Shown here in pieces: positions 25,016 through 33,559 of a DNA stretch of 64,000 bases. The DNA is from JAKAGZ01 sp964412105. GTDB lineage: Bacteria; Bacteroidota; Ignavibacteria; Ignavibacteriales; Ignavibacteriaceae. The first letter of the stretch is position 1; every line of letters begins with the position of its first letter. Under the pieces are notes generated by a model that had not been told where the DNA came from, searched no databases, and saw nothing but the letters and a program-made list of their open reading frames with translations. The DNA lies in the NCBI GenBank assembly GCA_964412105.1, contig CAYPNM010000012.1, positions 1 through 64,000 of the forward strand, given 5' to 3'. Made by a program: the position numbers and the translations under genes.

Positions 25016-27979
25016 ATGAAAAAAATATTACTTGCTTTATTATCTATGATATTTATTTTTAATTATTCATTCCCTCAAACAAATCCTTATCCGGCAACCA
25101 CAGCCGAAAAAAGATTTGAAGCATTCAAGCAAAGGGAAAACCTTCGCAAGAATTCATTGTTAAAAAATGTACAACTTCGTTCAATCGGGCCAACTATTAT
25201 GAGTGGAAGAGTCACAGATATAGATGTTAATCCTGAAGATCCTACAATTTTTTACGTAGCTTATGCAAGTGGGGGATTGTGGAAAACAACGGATAATGGA
25301 ATTTCCTTCACTCCCATTTTTGACCACGAAGCTTCTATGACTATTGGTGATATTGCTGTCGATTGGAAACACGGTGAAACCATCTGGGTAGGAACCGGTG
25401 AAAATAATTCGAGCAGATCATCATACGCAGGAACCGGAATTTATAAAAGCATAGATAAAGGGAAAACATGGAATTACGTTGGATTGGGAGAGACACAGCA
25501 TATTGGTAAAATTATTATTGATCCTGATGATCCAAACACTGTCTGGGTAGCAGCTGTAGGACATCTTTATTCCCCAAATTTGGAAAGAGGGATTTTCAAA
25601 ACCACTAATGGTGGTAAAACCTGGGAAAAAACTCTGTTTATTGATGATAACACAGGAGCAATTGACCTTGTAATTGATCCGAATAATCCGCAAACCCTGT
25701 ATGCCGCTACGTGGTACAGAACCAGAAGGGCATGGAATTTTGTGGGGGCCGGAAAAACTTCAGGGATTTATAAAAGTGAAGATGGCGGAAATAATTGGAA
25801 ATTACTCTCATCTAAAGAAAGTGGCTTTCCGACTGGAGACGGAGTCGGTAGAATCGGTCTTGCAATCTATCCCAAAAATTCAAATATAATTTATGCAGTT
25901 GTAGATAATCAATCGCATAGACCTGAAGAAAAGACAAAAGAAAAACCGTCTATTACAAAGGAAATGTTAAAGAATATGTCAAAAGAGGATTTTCTAAAAT
26001 TGAAGGATGAAGATATTAACAAATTCTTAGATGATAACAATTTTCCTATGGAGTATACCGCCGAAAAAATAAAACAAATGATTAAAGAAAATAAAATAAA
26101 GCCATCGGCACTGGTTGATTACATTTCTGATGAGAATGCTGATTTATACAATACACCAGTAATCGGGGCAGAAGTTTATAGATCCGATGATGGAGGGAAA
26201 ACTTGGAATAAAACAAATAAAGGTTACATTAACGACTTGTTCTACACATATGGATATTATTTCGGATTAATTCGTGTTGATCCGGAAAATGTAAATGAAA
26301 TTTATATAGGTGGTGTTTTTATCTTGAAATCAACAGACGGTGGCAAAACTTTCAAATCTATTGATGCAGACAATGTCCATGGTGACTTTCATACCATTTG
26401 GGTCGATCCAAATAAAGAAGGACACTTGATAATCGGAAATGATGGAGGATTAAATATTACCTATGATAATGGTAAAACCTACTTTAAAGCAAACACGCCT
26501 GCCGTTGGTCAGTTTTATTCTATAGCGGTCGATATGGATAAACCGTACAACGTTTATGGAGGATTACAGGATAACGGTGTGTGGACTGGTCCAAGCACCT
26601 ACACACCAAACTATGAATGGTATGCATCAGGACAATATCCATTCAAATCAATAATGGGGGGAGATGGCATGCAGGTCCAGGTTGATACAACTGATAATAC
26701 AACTGTTTATACTGGTTACCAGTTCGGCTTTTATTATAGGGTAAATAAAAATACTGATAAGTCTGATCCTGTTACTCCTGAAAGAAAGCTGGGTGAAAAG
26801 GCTTTAAGATTTAATTGGCAAACTCCCATTAAATTATCTCCGCACAATCACGATATCTTTTATATTGGAGCAAATAAGCTATTTCGTTCTCTTGATCAGG
26901 GGAAAACGTATCAGCCAATATCAGGTGATCTGACTAAAGGCCCAAAGAAAGGTGATGTCCCGTTTGGTACTTTGACTACCATCGACGAATCATCACTTAA
27001 ATTTGGACTAATATATACTGGCAGCGATGACGGATTAGTTTATATTTCAAAGGATGGAGGAGGTAGCTGGACTAACATATCAACAGGATTACCGCAGAAT
27101 CTTTACATTAGTAGAGTTTTCCCCTCATTCAAAGATACCGGAACAGTTTATGTCTCCTTAAATGGCTATAGATGGGATGATTTTAATTCATATGTTTATA
27201 AGTCAACTAATTACGGCTCATCGTGGGAAAAGATTGGAAATGATCTCCCGGCAGAACCTGTTAATGTTATAAAGGAGGACCCAATAAATTCGAACGTAAT
27301 TTATGTCGGCACCGATCATGGACTTTATGTATCTCTGGATGCTGGCGAAACATTTATGGGAATGTTCAAGGGAATGCCCGATGTTCCCGTACACGACCTC
27401 GTTGTACAACCCCGTGATAAGGATATCGTTATCGGAACTCACGGACGATCAATTTATATCGGTGATGTAAATTACGTTGAACAATTAACCAATGATCTGC
27501 TGGCTGAAAATCTGCATTTATTCCCGCTCAAAAATGAAACTTATAAAGATTCATGGGGAAAGAAATACTATGCCTGGGGTCAGCCAAATGAACCCAAAAT
27601 GAAAATTGTTTACTTCTCTGATAAAAATGGTGTTGCTAATTTCGATATAAAAACCGAAAATAATGATGTGGTTAAAACATTTTCAGATACTACATCAAAA
27701 GGCTTAAACATTGTCGATTATGATCTCTCTATTGATTCAAATAAAGTTGATCAGTATAAATCCTTTATAAAAGGGAAATCAAAGAGCGATGAAGATCAAT
27801 TTAAAGAAACCGATACAGGGAAGACTTATCTGCATCCGGGTAAATATACTTTGGAAATTGAAATAGAAGGTATAAAAAAATCTCAATCATTTGAAATAAA
27901 AGAGCCGAAACAGAGAAAAAGGGATTCAGAAGATCAACGTCTTAAAAATGAAATTCCAATAAATTTCGAAAAGGATTAA
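25016..27979 (+). CDS. Secreted VPS10/BNR-repeat beta-propeller protein (paralogue 2)
   Basis: A 987-residue exported protein with signal peptide (about 1-20, ILLALLSMIFIFNYSFP) and many Asp-box repeats (SIDKGKTWNYVG, TTNGGKTWEKTL, STDGGKTFKSI). It is clearly paralogous to the 4563-7697 protein: both share xLRSIGPxxMSGRxxDI-like openings and an HADHALWIAP / HGDFHTIWVDP-type stretch. It differs by a lysine-rich helical insertion of about 70 residues (roughly 300-375, including KEMLKNMSKEDFLKLKDED) between propeller repeats, absent from the paralogue. The C-terminal region is beta-rich and ends in a charged tail. Catalytic residues cannot be assigned. A DUF4440 protein gene starts 2 nt downstream. 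Confidence 0.85.
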   Translation: MKKILLALLSMIFIFNYSFPQTNPYPATTAEKRFEAFKQRENLRKNSLLKNVQLRSIGPTIMSGRVTDIDVNPEDPTIFYVAYASGGLWKTTDNGISFTPIFDHEASMTIGDIAVDWKHGETIWVGTGENNSSRSSYAGTGIYKSIDKGKTWNYVGLGETQHIGKIIIDPDDPNTVWVAAVGHLYSPNLERGIFKTTNGGKTWEKTLFIDDNTGAIDLVIDPNNPQTLYAATWYRTRRAWNFVGAGKTSGIYKSEDGGNNWKLLSSKESGFPTGDGVGRIGLAIYPKNSNIIYAVVDNQSHRPEEKTKEKPSITKEMLKNMSKEDFLKLKDEDINKFLDDNNFPMEYTAEKIKQMIKENKIKPSALVDYISDENADLYNTPVIGAEVYRSDDGGKTWNKTNKGYINDLFYTYGYYFGLIRVDPENVNEIYIGGVFILKSTDGGKTFKSIDADNVHGDFHTIWVDPNKEGHLIIGNDGGLNITYDNGKTYFKANTPAVGQFYSIAVDMDKPYNVYGGLQDNGVWTGPSTYTPNYEWYASGQYPFKSIMGGDGMQVQVDTTDNTTVYTGYQFGFYYRVNKNTDKSDPVTPERKLGEKALRFNWQTPIKLSPHNHDIFYIGANKLFRSLDQGKTYQPISGDLTKGPKKGDVPFGTLTTIDESSLKFGLIYTGSDDGLVYISKDGGGSWTNISTGLPQNLYISRVFPSFKDTGTVYVSLNGYRWDDFNSYVYKSTNYGSSWEKIGNDLPAEPVNVIKEDPINSNVIYVGTDHGLYVSLDAGETFMGMFKGMPDVPVHDLVVQPRDKDIVIGTHGRSIYIGDVNYVEQLTNDLLAENLHLFPLKNETYKDSWGKKYYAWGQPNEPKMKIVYFSDKNGVANFDIKTENNDVVKTFSDTTSKGLNIVDYDLSIDSNKVDQYKSFIKGKSKSDEDQFKETDTGKTYLHPGKYTLEIEIEGIKKSQSFEIKEPKQRKRDSEDQRLKNEIPINFEKD

Positions 27980-27981
27980 AA

Positions 27982-28488
27982 ATGAAAAACCTTGTAAGAT
28001 TTCCTGCTTCAGTTATAATATTGATATGTAGCGTTTTCATAAATAATTATGGACAGGAAATAGACAGCAGGTACAAAAAAAATATTTTGGAAAAAGGCAA
28101 AGCCGAGTTAATAAAAACCGAGCTGGAATTTTACAAGGCAACACAAGAAAAAGGATGGGGGCAGGCATTTATTGAATTTGCTGATGACAGCGCGGCATTA
28201 CTCAGACAGGATGCTTTTCCGGTAATTAATAAATCCGCAATTATACAGTTGTTTAAAGATAAGGAAGGTAATGTCTTAAATTTAAAATGGACGCCTTCAA
28301 AAGCTGAAATTTCGAATGATGGAAGTCTTGGCTACACTTACGGCAATTGGATATTTATATCGAAAGATAAAGATGGAAAAGAAGAATATACTTATGGGAA
28401 TTATGTTACAATCTGGAAAAAACAACCCGGTGGCGGATGGAAATTTGTTCTTGATGGGGGAAATACGACTCCCCCTCCAGTAAAATGA
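27982..28488 (+). CDS. Exported DUF4440/SnoaL-like (NTF2-fold) protein
   Basis: A 168-residue protein with a signal peptide (about 1-24, PASVIILICSVFINNYG) and an NTF2-like domain: helix ETELEFYKATQEKGWGQAFIEF, then FADDSAALLRQ and a C-terminal sheet (LGYTYGNWIFIS, YVTIWKKQPGGGWKFVLDGG). Proteins of this fold bind small ligands or act as isomerases; no active-site residues can be assigned. Its ATG is 2 nt after the stop of the BNR exoprotein, so the two are co-transcribed and may act together in the periplasm. A similar, more compact protein is encoded at 56381-56854. Confidence 0.82.
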   Translation: MKNLVRFPASVIILICSVFINNYGQEIDSRYKKNILEKGKAELIKTELEFYKATQEKGWGQAFIEFADDSAALLRQDAFPVINKSAIIQLFKDKEGNVLNLKWTPSKAEISNDGSLGYTYGNWIFISKDKDGKEEYTYGNYVTIWKKQPGGGWKFVLDGGNTTPPPVK

Positions 28489-28499
28489 AGAACAAAAAA

Positions 28500-28520
28500 G
28501 CCCGGCTTTTAATACCGGGC
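28500..28520 (-). terminator. Rho-independent terminator of the rhodanese-like gene
   Basis: GCCCGG / CCGGGC stem with a 9-nt loop, followed on the minus strand by CTTTTTTGTT. It lies 26 nt downstream of the minus-strand stop, between two convergent genes; the + strand side has no T run. Confidence 0.8.
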
Positions 28521-28545
28521 CATTTGCTTCCATATTAATAATTAC

Positions 28546-28932
28546 TTATTCAGAACTTTGCCTATAGGCCATCATTCCACCAAGCACATTTATTGCCTTA
28601 AATCCATGATTCCTTAAAATTTCAGCAGCAAGTTTCGATGGGATACCCGATCTGCTGATAATATAAATATCCTGATTTTTATACTTAGCAAGTTCATTAA
28701 TTCTCTTTTCAAGTTCCTGCAAAGGAATGTTTATAGCACCATCAATTTTTCCCAAAGGACCTGTAAGTTCGTCCTGCATTCTGACATCAAGAATCACAAT
28801 AGACTTATTTGCTTTCATTTCCTTTTTGAAAGCATTTACTGTAACATTTTTCGCAGTCGAGTCAGCCTCTGCAGCAAATGAAGTTATTGCAAAAAAGATC
28901 ATTAATAGTATTATTATCCTAAATTTTTGCAT
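28546..28932 (-). CDS. Exported rhodanese-fold protein lacking the catalytic cysteine
   Basis: A 128-residue protein with a signal peptide (about 1-21, IIILLMIFFAITSFA). The rest is a single rhodanese domain: IVILDVRMQDELTG (about 45-58), GAINIPLQEL (about 66-75), GFKAINVLGGMMAYR at the end. The active-site loop reads IISRSGIPS with Ser93 at the position of the sulfur-carrying Cys (usually CRSGxRS). No sulfurtransferase activity is expected, although the ligand loop itself is kept, so a sulfur- or anion-binding or structural role is more plausible. It is monocistronic with a clear terminator. A pseudoenzyme origin is inferred from this one substitution. Confidence 0.87.
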   Translation of the reverse strand: MQKFRIIILLMIFFAITSFAAEADSTAKNVTVNAFKKEMKANKSIVILDVRMQDELTGPLGKIDGAINIPLQELEKRINELAKYKNQDIYIISRSGIPSKLAAEILRNHGFKAINVLGGMMAYRQSSE

Positions 28933-29036
28933 TTTTCATTCCTTTATTTCTCCGTTAGACACCATTAAATTGTAATAAGTTTCAAAAATATTCAATATTA
29001 TTTCTGTAGAATCTCATTAATTAGCAATATTTGTCA

Positions 29037-29276
29037 CTATTGATCTTCCAAACCTAATTTTTTCATTAGTCTTTCATGACATTCATCTGAAACTTCAAGA
29101 TCATACTTTTTATAAAACTCTATCGTCTTTCCAACTGAAGAGAAATAATGCTGGCAGTTTGGACAATTTGAAAGATGTTCTTTTATCTCAATACATTTTT
29201 GAGATTCAAGTTCCTCCCCAAGACTTTCACAAATGTGATTCATCACAACTTTGCAATCAATCTTTTTTATGTTCAT
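29037..29276 (-). CDS. Zinc-finger anti-sigma factor (zf-HC2 type)
   Basis: A 79-residue cytoplasmic protein with the ZAS-type zinc motif: His169-like HLSNCPNC (H-x3-C-x2-C), preceded by a Cys in SQKCIEIKEH. A short C-terminal helix follows (VSDECHERLMKKLGL), with no transmembrane segment, so it is a soluble one-domain anti-sigma factor. Such proteins hold the ECF sigma factor inactive and often respond to redox or thiol state through the Zn cysteines. Its start overlaps the sigma gene stop by 4 nt (29273-29276), which implies translational coupling. Confidence 0.85.
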   Translation of the reverse strand: MNIKKIDCKVVMNHICESLGEELESQKCIEIKEHLSNCPNCQHYFSSVGKTIEFYKKYDLEVSDECHERLMKKLGLEDQ

Positions 29277-29881
29277 TTTTCCACCACTTTACTTATTTCA
29301 TTTCTTAAAAATGCCCTTGCCCTGTGCAGCCTGGATTTCACTGCAGGTACTGAAAGATCAGCAATCTTAGCCGTCTCCTCCGTTGATAAGCCGTTTACAT
29401 CCCGCAAAATAAAAACGACTCTATAATCAAGAGATAATTTGCTAATTGCGTCATCAAGTATTCTTTTTAATTCGGCATTTTCAGTTAAATCAGAAGGAAC
29501 AGAACTCCAATCCGGTATTAATTTATCTTCCGGTATATCTGCTTGATCGTCATCTAATGAAACAAAATTATATTTTTTCTTTCTCAAATCCATCAGGCAG
29601 TGATTCATTACTATTCTGTAGAGCCACGTTGAAAGCTTTGATTTTCCATCAAACTGGCTAAGAGATTTTATCATACTTAGAAAAGTTTCCTGCATAGTGT
29701 TCTCTGCTTTTTCAGGATCCCGGCAAATCTTAAAAGCAAAATTGTACACAGTTTTTTCATAATTATTAACCAGTCGCGACAAAGCCCCTTTATCACCTGA
29801 TTGAGCTTTATCCAGCAATTCAGCTTCGTCCATTTGATGCTTTGTAATATTTAAGGATTCATTCATATTTAGCTTATTCAT
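29273..29881 (-). CDS. ECF-family RNA polymerase sigma factor
   Basis: A 202-residue sigma-70 family factor with regions 2 and 4. Region 2 includes DPEKAENTMQETFLSMIKSL and STWLYRIVMNHCLMDLRKKK (core and -10 binding). Region 4 ends with LSLDYRVVFILRDVNGLSTEETAKIADLSVPAVKSRLHRARAFL (helix-turn-helix for the -35). A negatively charged linker (about 105-130) joins them. Several Met codons sit near the start, so the N-terminus may begin a few residues later. It overlaps the AlkA-type gene upstream by 4 nt (29878-29881, ATGA) and the anti-sigma gene by 4 nt, forming a three-gene coupled operon. Confidence 0.95.
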   Translation of the reverse strand: MNKLNMNESLNITKHQMDEAELLDKAQSGDKGALSRLVNNYEKTVYNFAFKICRDPEKAENTMQETFLSMIKSLSQFDGKSKLSTWLYRIVMNHCLMDLRKKKYNFVSLDDDQADIPEDKLIPDWSSVPSDLTENAELKRILDDAISKLSLDYRVVFILRDVNGLSTEETAKIADLSVPAVKSRLHRARAFLRNEISKVVEK

Positions 29882-30501
29882 ACAACAATTTTCATATCAA
29901 TGCTTCTCCATAGATACCAGCTGGCAATCGAATTATAGGGACTCCAACTGTTTTGTTTAGATAGTTTTTTTAACCTTTCTTCACCGGGCAATTTTCTCAA
30001 TCCATAATTCAATTTAGCTGCTTTTCTTATACCAAGATCGTTCACTGGCAACACATCTAATCTACCCAACGTAAAAATAAGAAACATATGCACTGTCCAA
30101 ATTCCCACACCTTTTACTTTTGTGAGCTCATTGATTATTTCTTCATCAGACATCTTTTTTAATCCTCTGAAATGTATTTCGTTTCCAATAATTTTCTGAG
30201 AAAGATCCTTGATATATCCTACTTTAGCCCAGGACAAACCCAAACTTCTTAGTTTTTGATCGGCAGTAGAGATAATGTCCTCCGGAAAAGGCTTATAATT
30301 AAAAAAACTAAAAAATCTTTCCTTAATTGCACCAGCTACAACTGTAGATAGTTGCTGACCCACAATCGATCTTAACAAAGCGTGATAATAATCGCGTTTT
30401 GGCTTTAAATTAAGGCAACCAGCTGCATCAATAATTGCCGCTAACCTCTTGTCATTGTTATAAATATGACTGATACCATTTTCTATTTCGATAGAATTCA
30501 T
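29878..30501 (-). CDS. AlkA-type 3-methyladenine DNA glycosylase (HhH-GPD)
   Basis: A 207-residue base-excision glycosylase. The helix-hairpin-helix is LTKVKGVGIWTVHMFLIF (about 126-143), the catalytic Asp is D155 in VLPVNDLGIRKA, and SIVGQQLSTVVAGAI (about 45-59) is the family's N-terminal motif. No Cys cluster for Fe-S is present, so it is the AlkA group rather than EndoIII/MutY. It should remove alkylated purines. It is the first gene of the operon with the sigma factor and anti-sigma factor. The 49-nt gap to the divergent + strand operon must hold promoters for both directions. Confidence 0.9.
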   Translation of the reverse strand: MNSIEIENGISHIYNNDKRLAAIIDAAGCLNLKPKRDYYHALLRSIVGQQLSTVVAGAIKERFFSFFNYKPFPEDIISTADQKLRSLGLSWAKVGYIKDLSQKIIGNEIHFRGLKKMSDEEIINELTKVKGVGIWTVHMFLIFTLGRLDVLPVNDLGIRKAAKLNYGLRKLPGEERLKKLSKQNSWSPYNSIASWYLWRSIDMKIVV

Positions 30502-30550
30502 TATACTTAGAGATATTTAATAAAACAATATAGTAATATACTCCAAAATT

Positions 30551-32638
30551 ATGTTTCAGGACAAAAATAATTCGGAATTAGATTCAAATATTTTGTTTGA
30601 AGGAGTAAATCAGGAATTACCTCAATCCTTTGCCAATCCCAAAAACTCTATTGGGAAAAAAGAGGGAGCTGTGATTTATCAGAAGGGGGATCTTGCGGAA
30701 TATTTATATCTCCTGATTGAAGGCACTGTAAAACTTAAATTTACAGAACCAGATGGAACAAATATTTATATCAATAAATCCGCAAACTCATTTTTTGGCG
30801 AACTGGAACTTTTGGGTAAAACACAAAGAAAATCATCTGCTGTTGCCGACACTGACTGCAAATTGTATACTTTAAATTTAAATGAACTGAAAATACTGGT
30901 AAAAAAAGACAAGTTGATTCTGACAAATCTTTACAACCACAAAACATTTGATATTAATAAAGAAAATTTTAAGGAAATGACAAAGGATTTCCTGGATCCG
31001 GGTACCGATTTTTCACAATTCACAAAAACAAAGGAAAAAAAATCGATCGCGAAAGATAATGACTCCAGTAGTGAAGAAATTCCCCAGATTCTAGAAGAAA
31101 AAGAGGAAGAAGAACAACAAGGCGCATTTGATAAAATAATTACGAAAGATGATTCAGATGAGGAAATAACCGAACAACTTGGTGAACTTGAAAAAGGCAC
31201 CGAAGCAGAATTAATAAAAAATGATCCTGCAGAAATCCCCGAGCCGGAAATTTTAAAAGAAGAAAGTTCAGAAGCAAATGATACAAATGAAGAAAGCCAG
31301 GACAACCTGGATTTACAGGAAATTGAAGGAATCGTAATAGATAAAATTGATGAAGAAGAGCCTGCAGAGGAATCCTTTGCTGAAAGTTCCCCTGCTATAG
31401 AAGAACCGGTTGACGAAATGAATGAAGAGGAAGATATTCCCGAAATAATTGAAGAGGAGAAACCGGGAACTGACTTCTCGGATTATTATGAAAGTCTCTT
31501 AAAGGCAACTCAAAATATTTTTTCACAAATAAATATTGACGAGTCAGCAGAAGCAATTTCAGCTTCCGCGGCCAAACTTATAAATGCTGAAGGAGGGGTA
31601 TTATACCTGGTTGATAAGGAAAACGAAGAGTTGAAAGCAAAAATGCTTTTAGATTCTTCTATAAAAGATATTATAATTAAATTTTCTGATGGTCTTCAGG
31701 GTACAGCAGTAATTGAAAAAAGGTTAATAATATCAGAGGATCCAAAAAAAGATAAAAATTATAATCCGGTTATTGAAGATCTTACCGGTATAAAAATCAA
31801 TAATGTTATTTATTACCCCGTTATGACCAAAAATGACGATCCTGTTGCTCTTTTAGAACTGTATAACAGCAAGCGGGAAAAATTCGATTCAAAAGAGATT
31901 GAATTATTAAATGCAATCTCACCAAGTATACTAAAAGCTTTAAGCAACGCCAGGTATGTCGATATTCTTATTCAACAAAAAAAAATTCTATCCATTGGCG
32001 ATATAACAAGTTTTATAAATGAAGACATTAAAAATCCTTTGCATAAGGTAAGGCAATATACATCCTTATTGAAAAAGAAAAATCTTTCACCGGAAATTGA
32101 AAAACTGGTTGATATACAAATAGGACAGATTAATACAATTGAAGACTTTCTCAGATTCACCGATGCGTATGCAAAAGGTAAAAACATTCTTGAGAAAAGC
32201 ACTATAAAAATTAGTGAAGCGGTTTCGCGTATCCTTAATTTTTTGGCAGAATACGTTGAGTCAAGAAATACTATCCTCTACAAAAAAATTGAGGACGACG
32301 CTCTTGTTAATATCGACCTCCCAGCAATGTATATTGTATGTTATCAAATAGCAAAAAATGCTTGTGACGCAATAAATGATGAGGGGAAGATTTTCGTTAC
32401 AACGGAAAAAGACGGTGACTATATAAAGATTAAGTTCAAAGATACAGGTATGGGAATATCTGAGGAGGTAAAGGGAAAACTGTTCAAACCTTTTGTAACA
32501 TACGGGAAAAAACAAAAACCTGGACTTGGGCTGGCAATTGCAGAAAAACTAATTACTGATCAGGGTGGATTTTTATTAGCAGAAAGTGTTTTGGGAGAAG
32601 GTGCTACTTTCACTGTCGCTCTTCCAATTGTTTTTTAA
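30551..32638 (+). CDS. Cyclic-nucleotide-binding / GAF / histidine-kinase-like ATPase protein
   Basis: A 695-residue signalling protein. Domains in order: cyclic-nucleotide-binding domain (about 20-150; GAVIYQKGDLAEYLYLLIEG, FFGELELLG), a highly acidic flexible linker (about 160-305), a GAF domain (about 315-460), a short helical DHp-like region, and a HATPase domain (about 575-695) with N box IAKNACDAI, G1 DTGMGIS and G2 KPGLGLAIAEKL. In the DHp region, where NtrB-like kinases have AHEIRNPL, this protein reads NEDIKNPL with E491 at the phosphoacceptor place; a His occurs only at 498. It is therefore probably not a classical autokinase. It opens the + strand operon, 9 nt before miaA. Confidence 0.88.
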   Translation: MFQDKNNSELDSNILFEGVNQELPQSFANPKNSIGKKEGAVIYQKGDLAEYLYLLIEGTVKLKFTEPDGTNIYINKSANSFFGELELLGKTQRKSSAVADTDCKLYTLNLNELKILVKKDKLILTNLYNHKTFDINKENFKEMTKDFLDPGTDFSQFTKTKEKKSIAKDNDSSSEEIPQILEEKEEEEQQGAFDKIITKDDSDEEITEQLGELEKGTEAELIKNDPAEIPEPEILKEESSEANDTNEESQDNLDLQEIEGIVIDKIDEEEPAEESFAESSPAIEEPVDEMNEEEDIPEIIEEEKPGTDFSDYYESLLKATQNIFSQINIDESAEAISASAAKLINAEGGVLYLVDKENEELKAKMLLDSSIKDIIIKFSDGLQGTAVIEKRLIISEDPKKDKNYNPVIEDLTGIKINNVIYYPVMTKNDDPVALLELYNSKREKFDSKEIELLNAISPSILKALSNARYVDILIQQKKILSIGDITSFINEDIKNPLHKVRQYTSLLKKKNLSPEIEKLVDIQIGQINTIEDFLRFTDAYAKGKNILEKSTIKISEAVSRILNFLAEYVESRNTILYKKIEDDALVNIDLPAMYIVCYQIAKNACDAINDEGKIFVTTEKDGDYIKIKFKDTGMGISEEVKGKLFKPFVTYGKKQKPGLGLAIAEKLITDQGGFLLAESVLGEGATFTVALPIVF

Positions 32639-32647
32639 CCATTCACT

Positions 32648-33559
32648 ATGTCCATGTCTCATAATTTGATTACTATTCTTGGCCCAACTGCGACAGGTAA
32701 AACCAGGCTGGCAGCAAAACTGGCAAAAGAATTTAATGGAGAAATTATATCCGCCGATTCACGCCAGGTTTACAGAGAAATGGACATCGGCACTGGAAAG
32801 GATTTGGAAGATTATACTGTTGATGAATTGCAAATCCCTTATCACATGATTGATATTCTTGATCCAACTGAAGAATTTGATGTGTATAAATTCAATCGGC
32901 TTTTTTATGAAATTCATCGGGAAATAATTGATTATAATAAAATACCATTTCTTGTAGGCGGAACAGGACTTTATCTAAACTCTATACTAAAAGGTTATTC
33001 ATTTGTTAATGCTGATTTCTCTGATGAAAATTTAAGTCAATTCGACAAATATTCAGCTGCAGAGCTAAGAGACATACTGCTGAGACTTAACCCTAATCTT
33101 CATAATACTACAGACCTTCTTAACAAAGAAAGGATTATAAAAGCAATTATTTTGTCAGGATCACAGGATAAAAGTTATCCTAAACACGCAAAAATAAACT
33201 CTCTGGTCCTTGGAATAAAATTGCCAAGATCAGAAATCAAAAAAAGAATTACAGAGCGGCTTAAAATCAGAATAAAGAACGGAATGATCGAAGAAGTTGA
33301 AAAATTGTTAAAAAAAGGAATTAGTTATGAAAAACTGGAATTCTTCGGACTTGAATACAAATACATAGGCCTCTATCTGAAAAAAGAGCTTGATTATAAT
33401 GATATGTTCCAAACACTTAACAGCGCTATCCACAAATTTGCAAAGAAGCAAATGACCTGGTTCAGGAAAATGGAAAAGGAAGGAATAAGAATAATCTGGA
33501 TAGATGGCCCTGATTACGAAGTAGCAAAAGAAAACATTAAACAATATTTTGCAAAATGA
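32648..33559 (+). CDS. miaA: tRNA dimethylallyltransferase
   Basis: A 303-residue prenyltransferase that adds dimethylallyl to A37 of tRNAs reading UNN codons. The P-loop is GPTATGKT (12-19) and the metal and substrate motifs are SADSRQVYREMDIGTGK (about 37-53) and FLVGGTGLYLNSIL (about 100-113). C-terminal KKQMTWFRKME completes the family pattern. Length is as usual for the family. Two Met codons lie at the start (1 and 3); either is possible. The gene overlaps the following glycosyltransferase by 4 nt (33556-33559). Confidence 0.96.
   Translation: MSMSHNLITILGPTATGKTRLAAKLAKEFNGEIISADSRQVYREMDIGTGKDLEDYTVDELQIPYHMIDILDPTEEFDVYKFNRLFYEIHREIIDYNKIPFLVGGTGLYLNSILKGYSFVNADFSDENLSQFDKYSAAELRDILLRLNPNLHNTTDLLNKERIIKAIILSGSQDKSYPKHAKINSLVLGIKLPRSEIKKRITERLKIRIKNGMIEEVEKLLKKGISYEKLEFFGLEYKYIGLYLKKELDYNDMFQTLNSAIHKFAKKQMTWFRKMEKEGIRIIWIDGPDYEVAKENIKQYFAK

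Noticed and set aside
30931..31305. Serine-rich minus-strand open frame opposite the acidic linker of the sensor protein
   Set aside because: It is the antisense of Glu/Asp-rich codons and has no independent signal.
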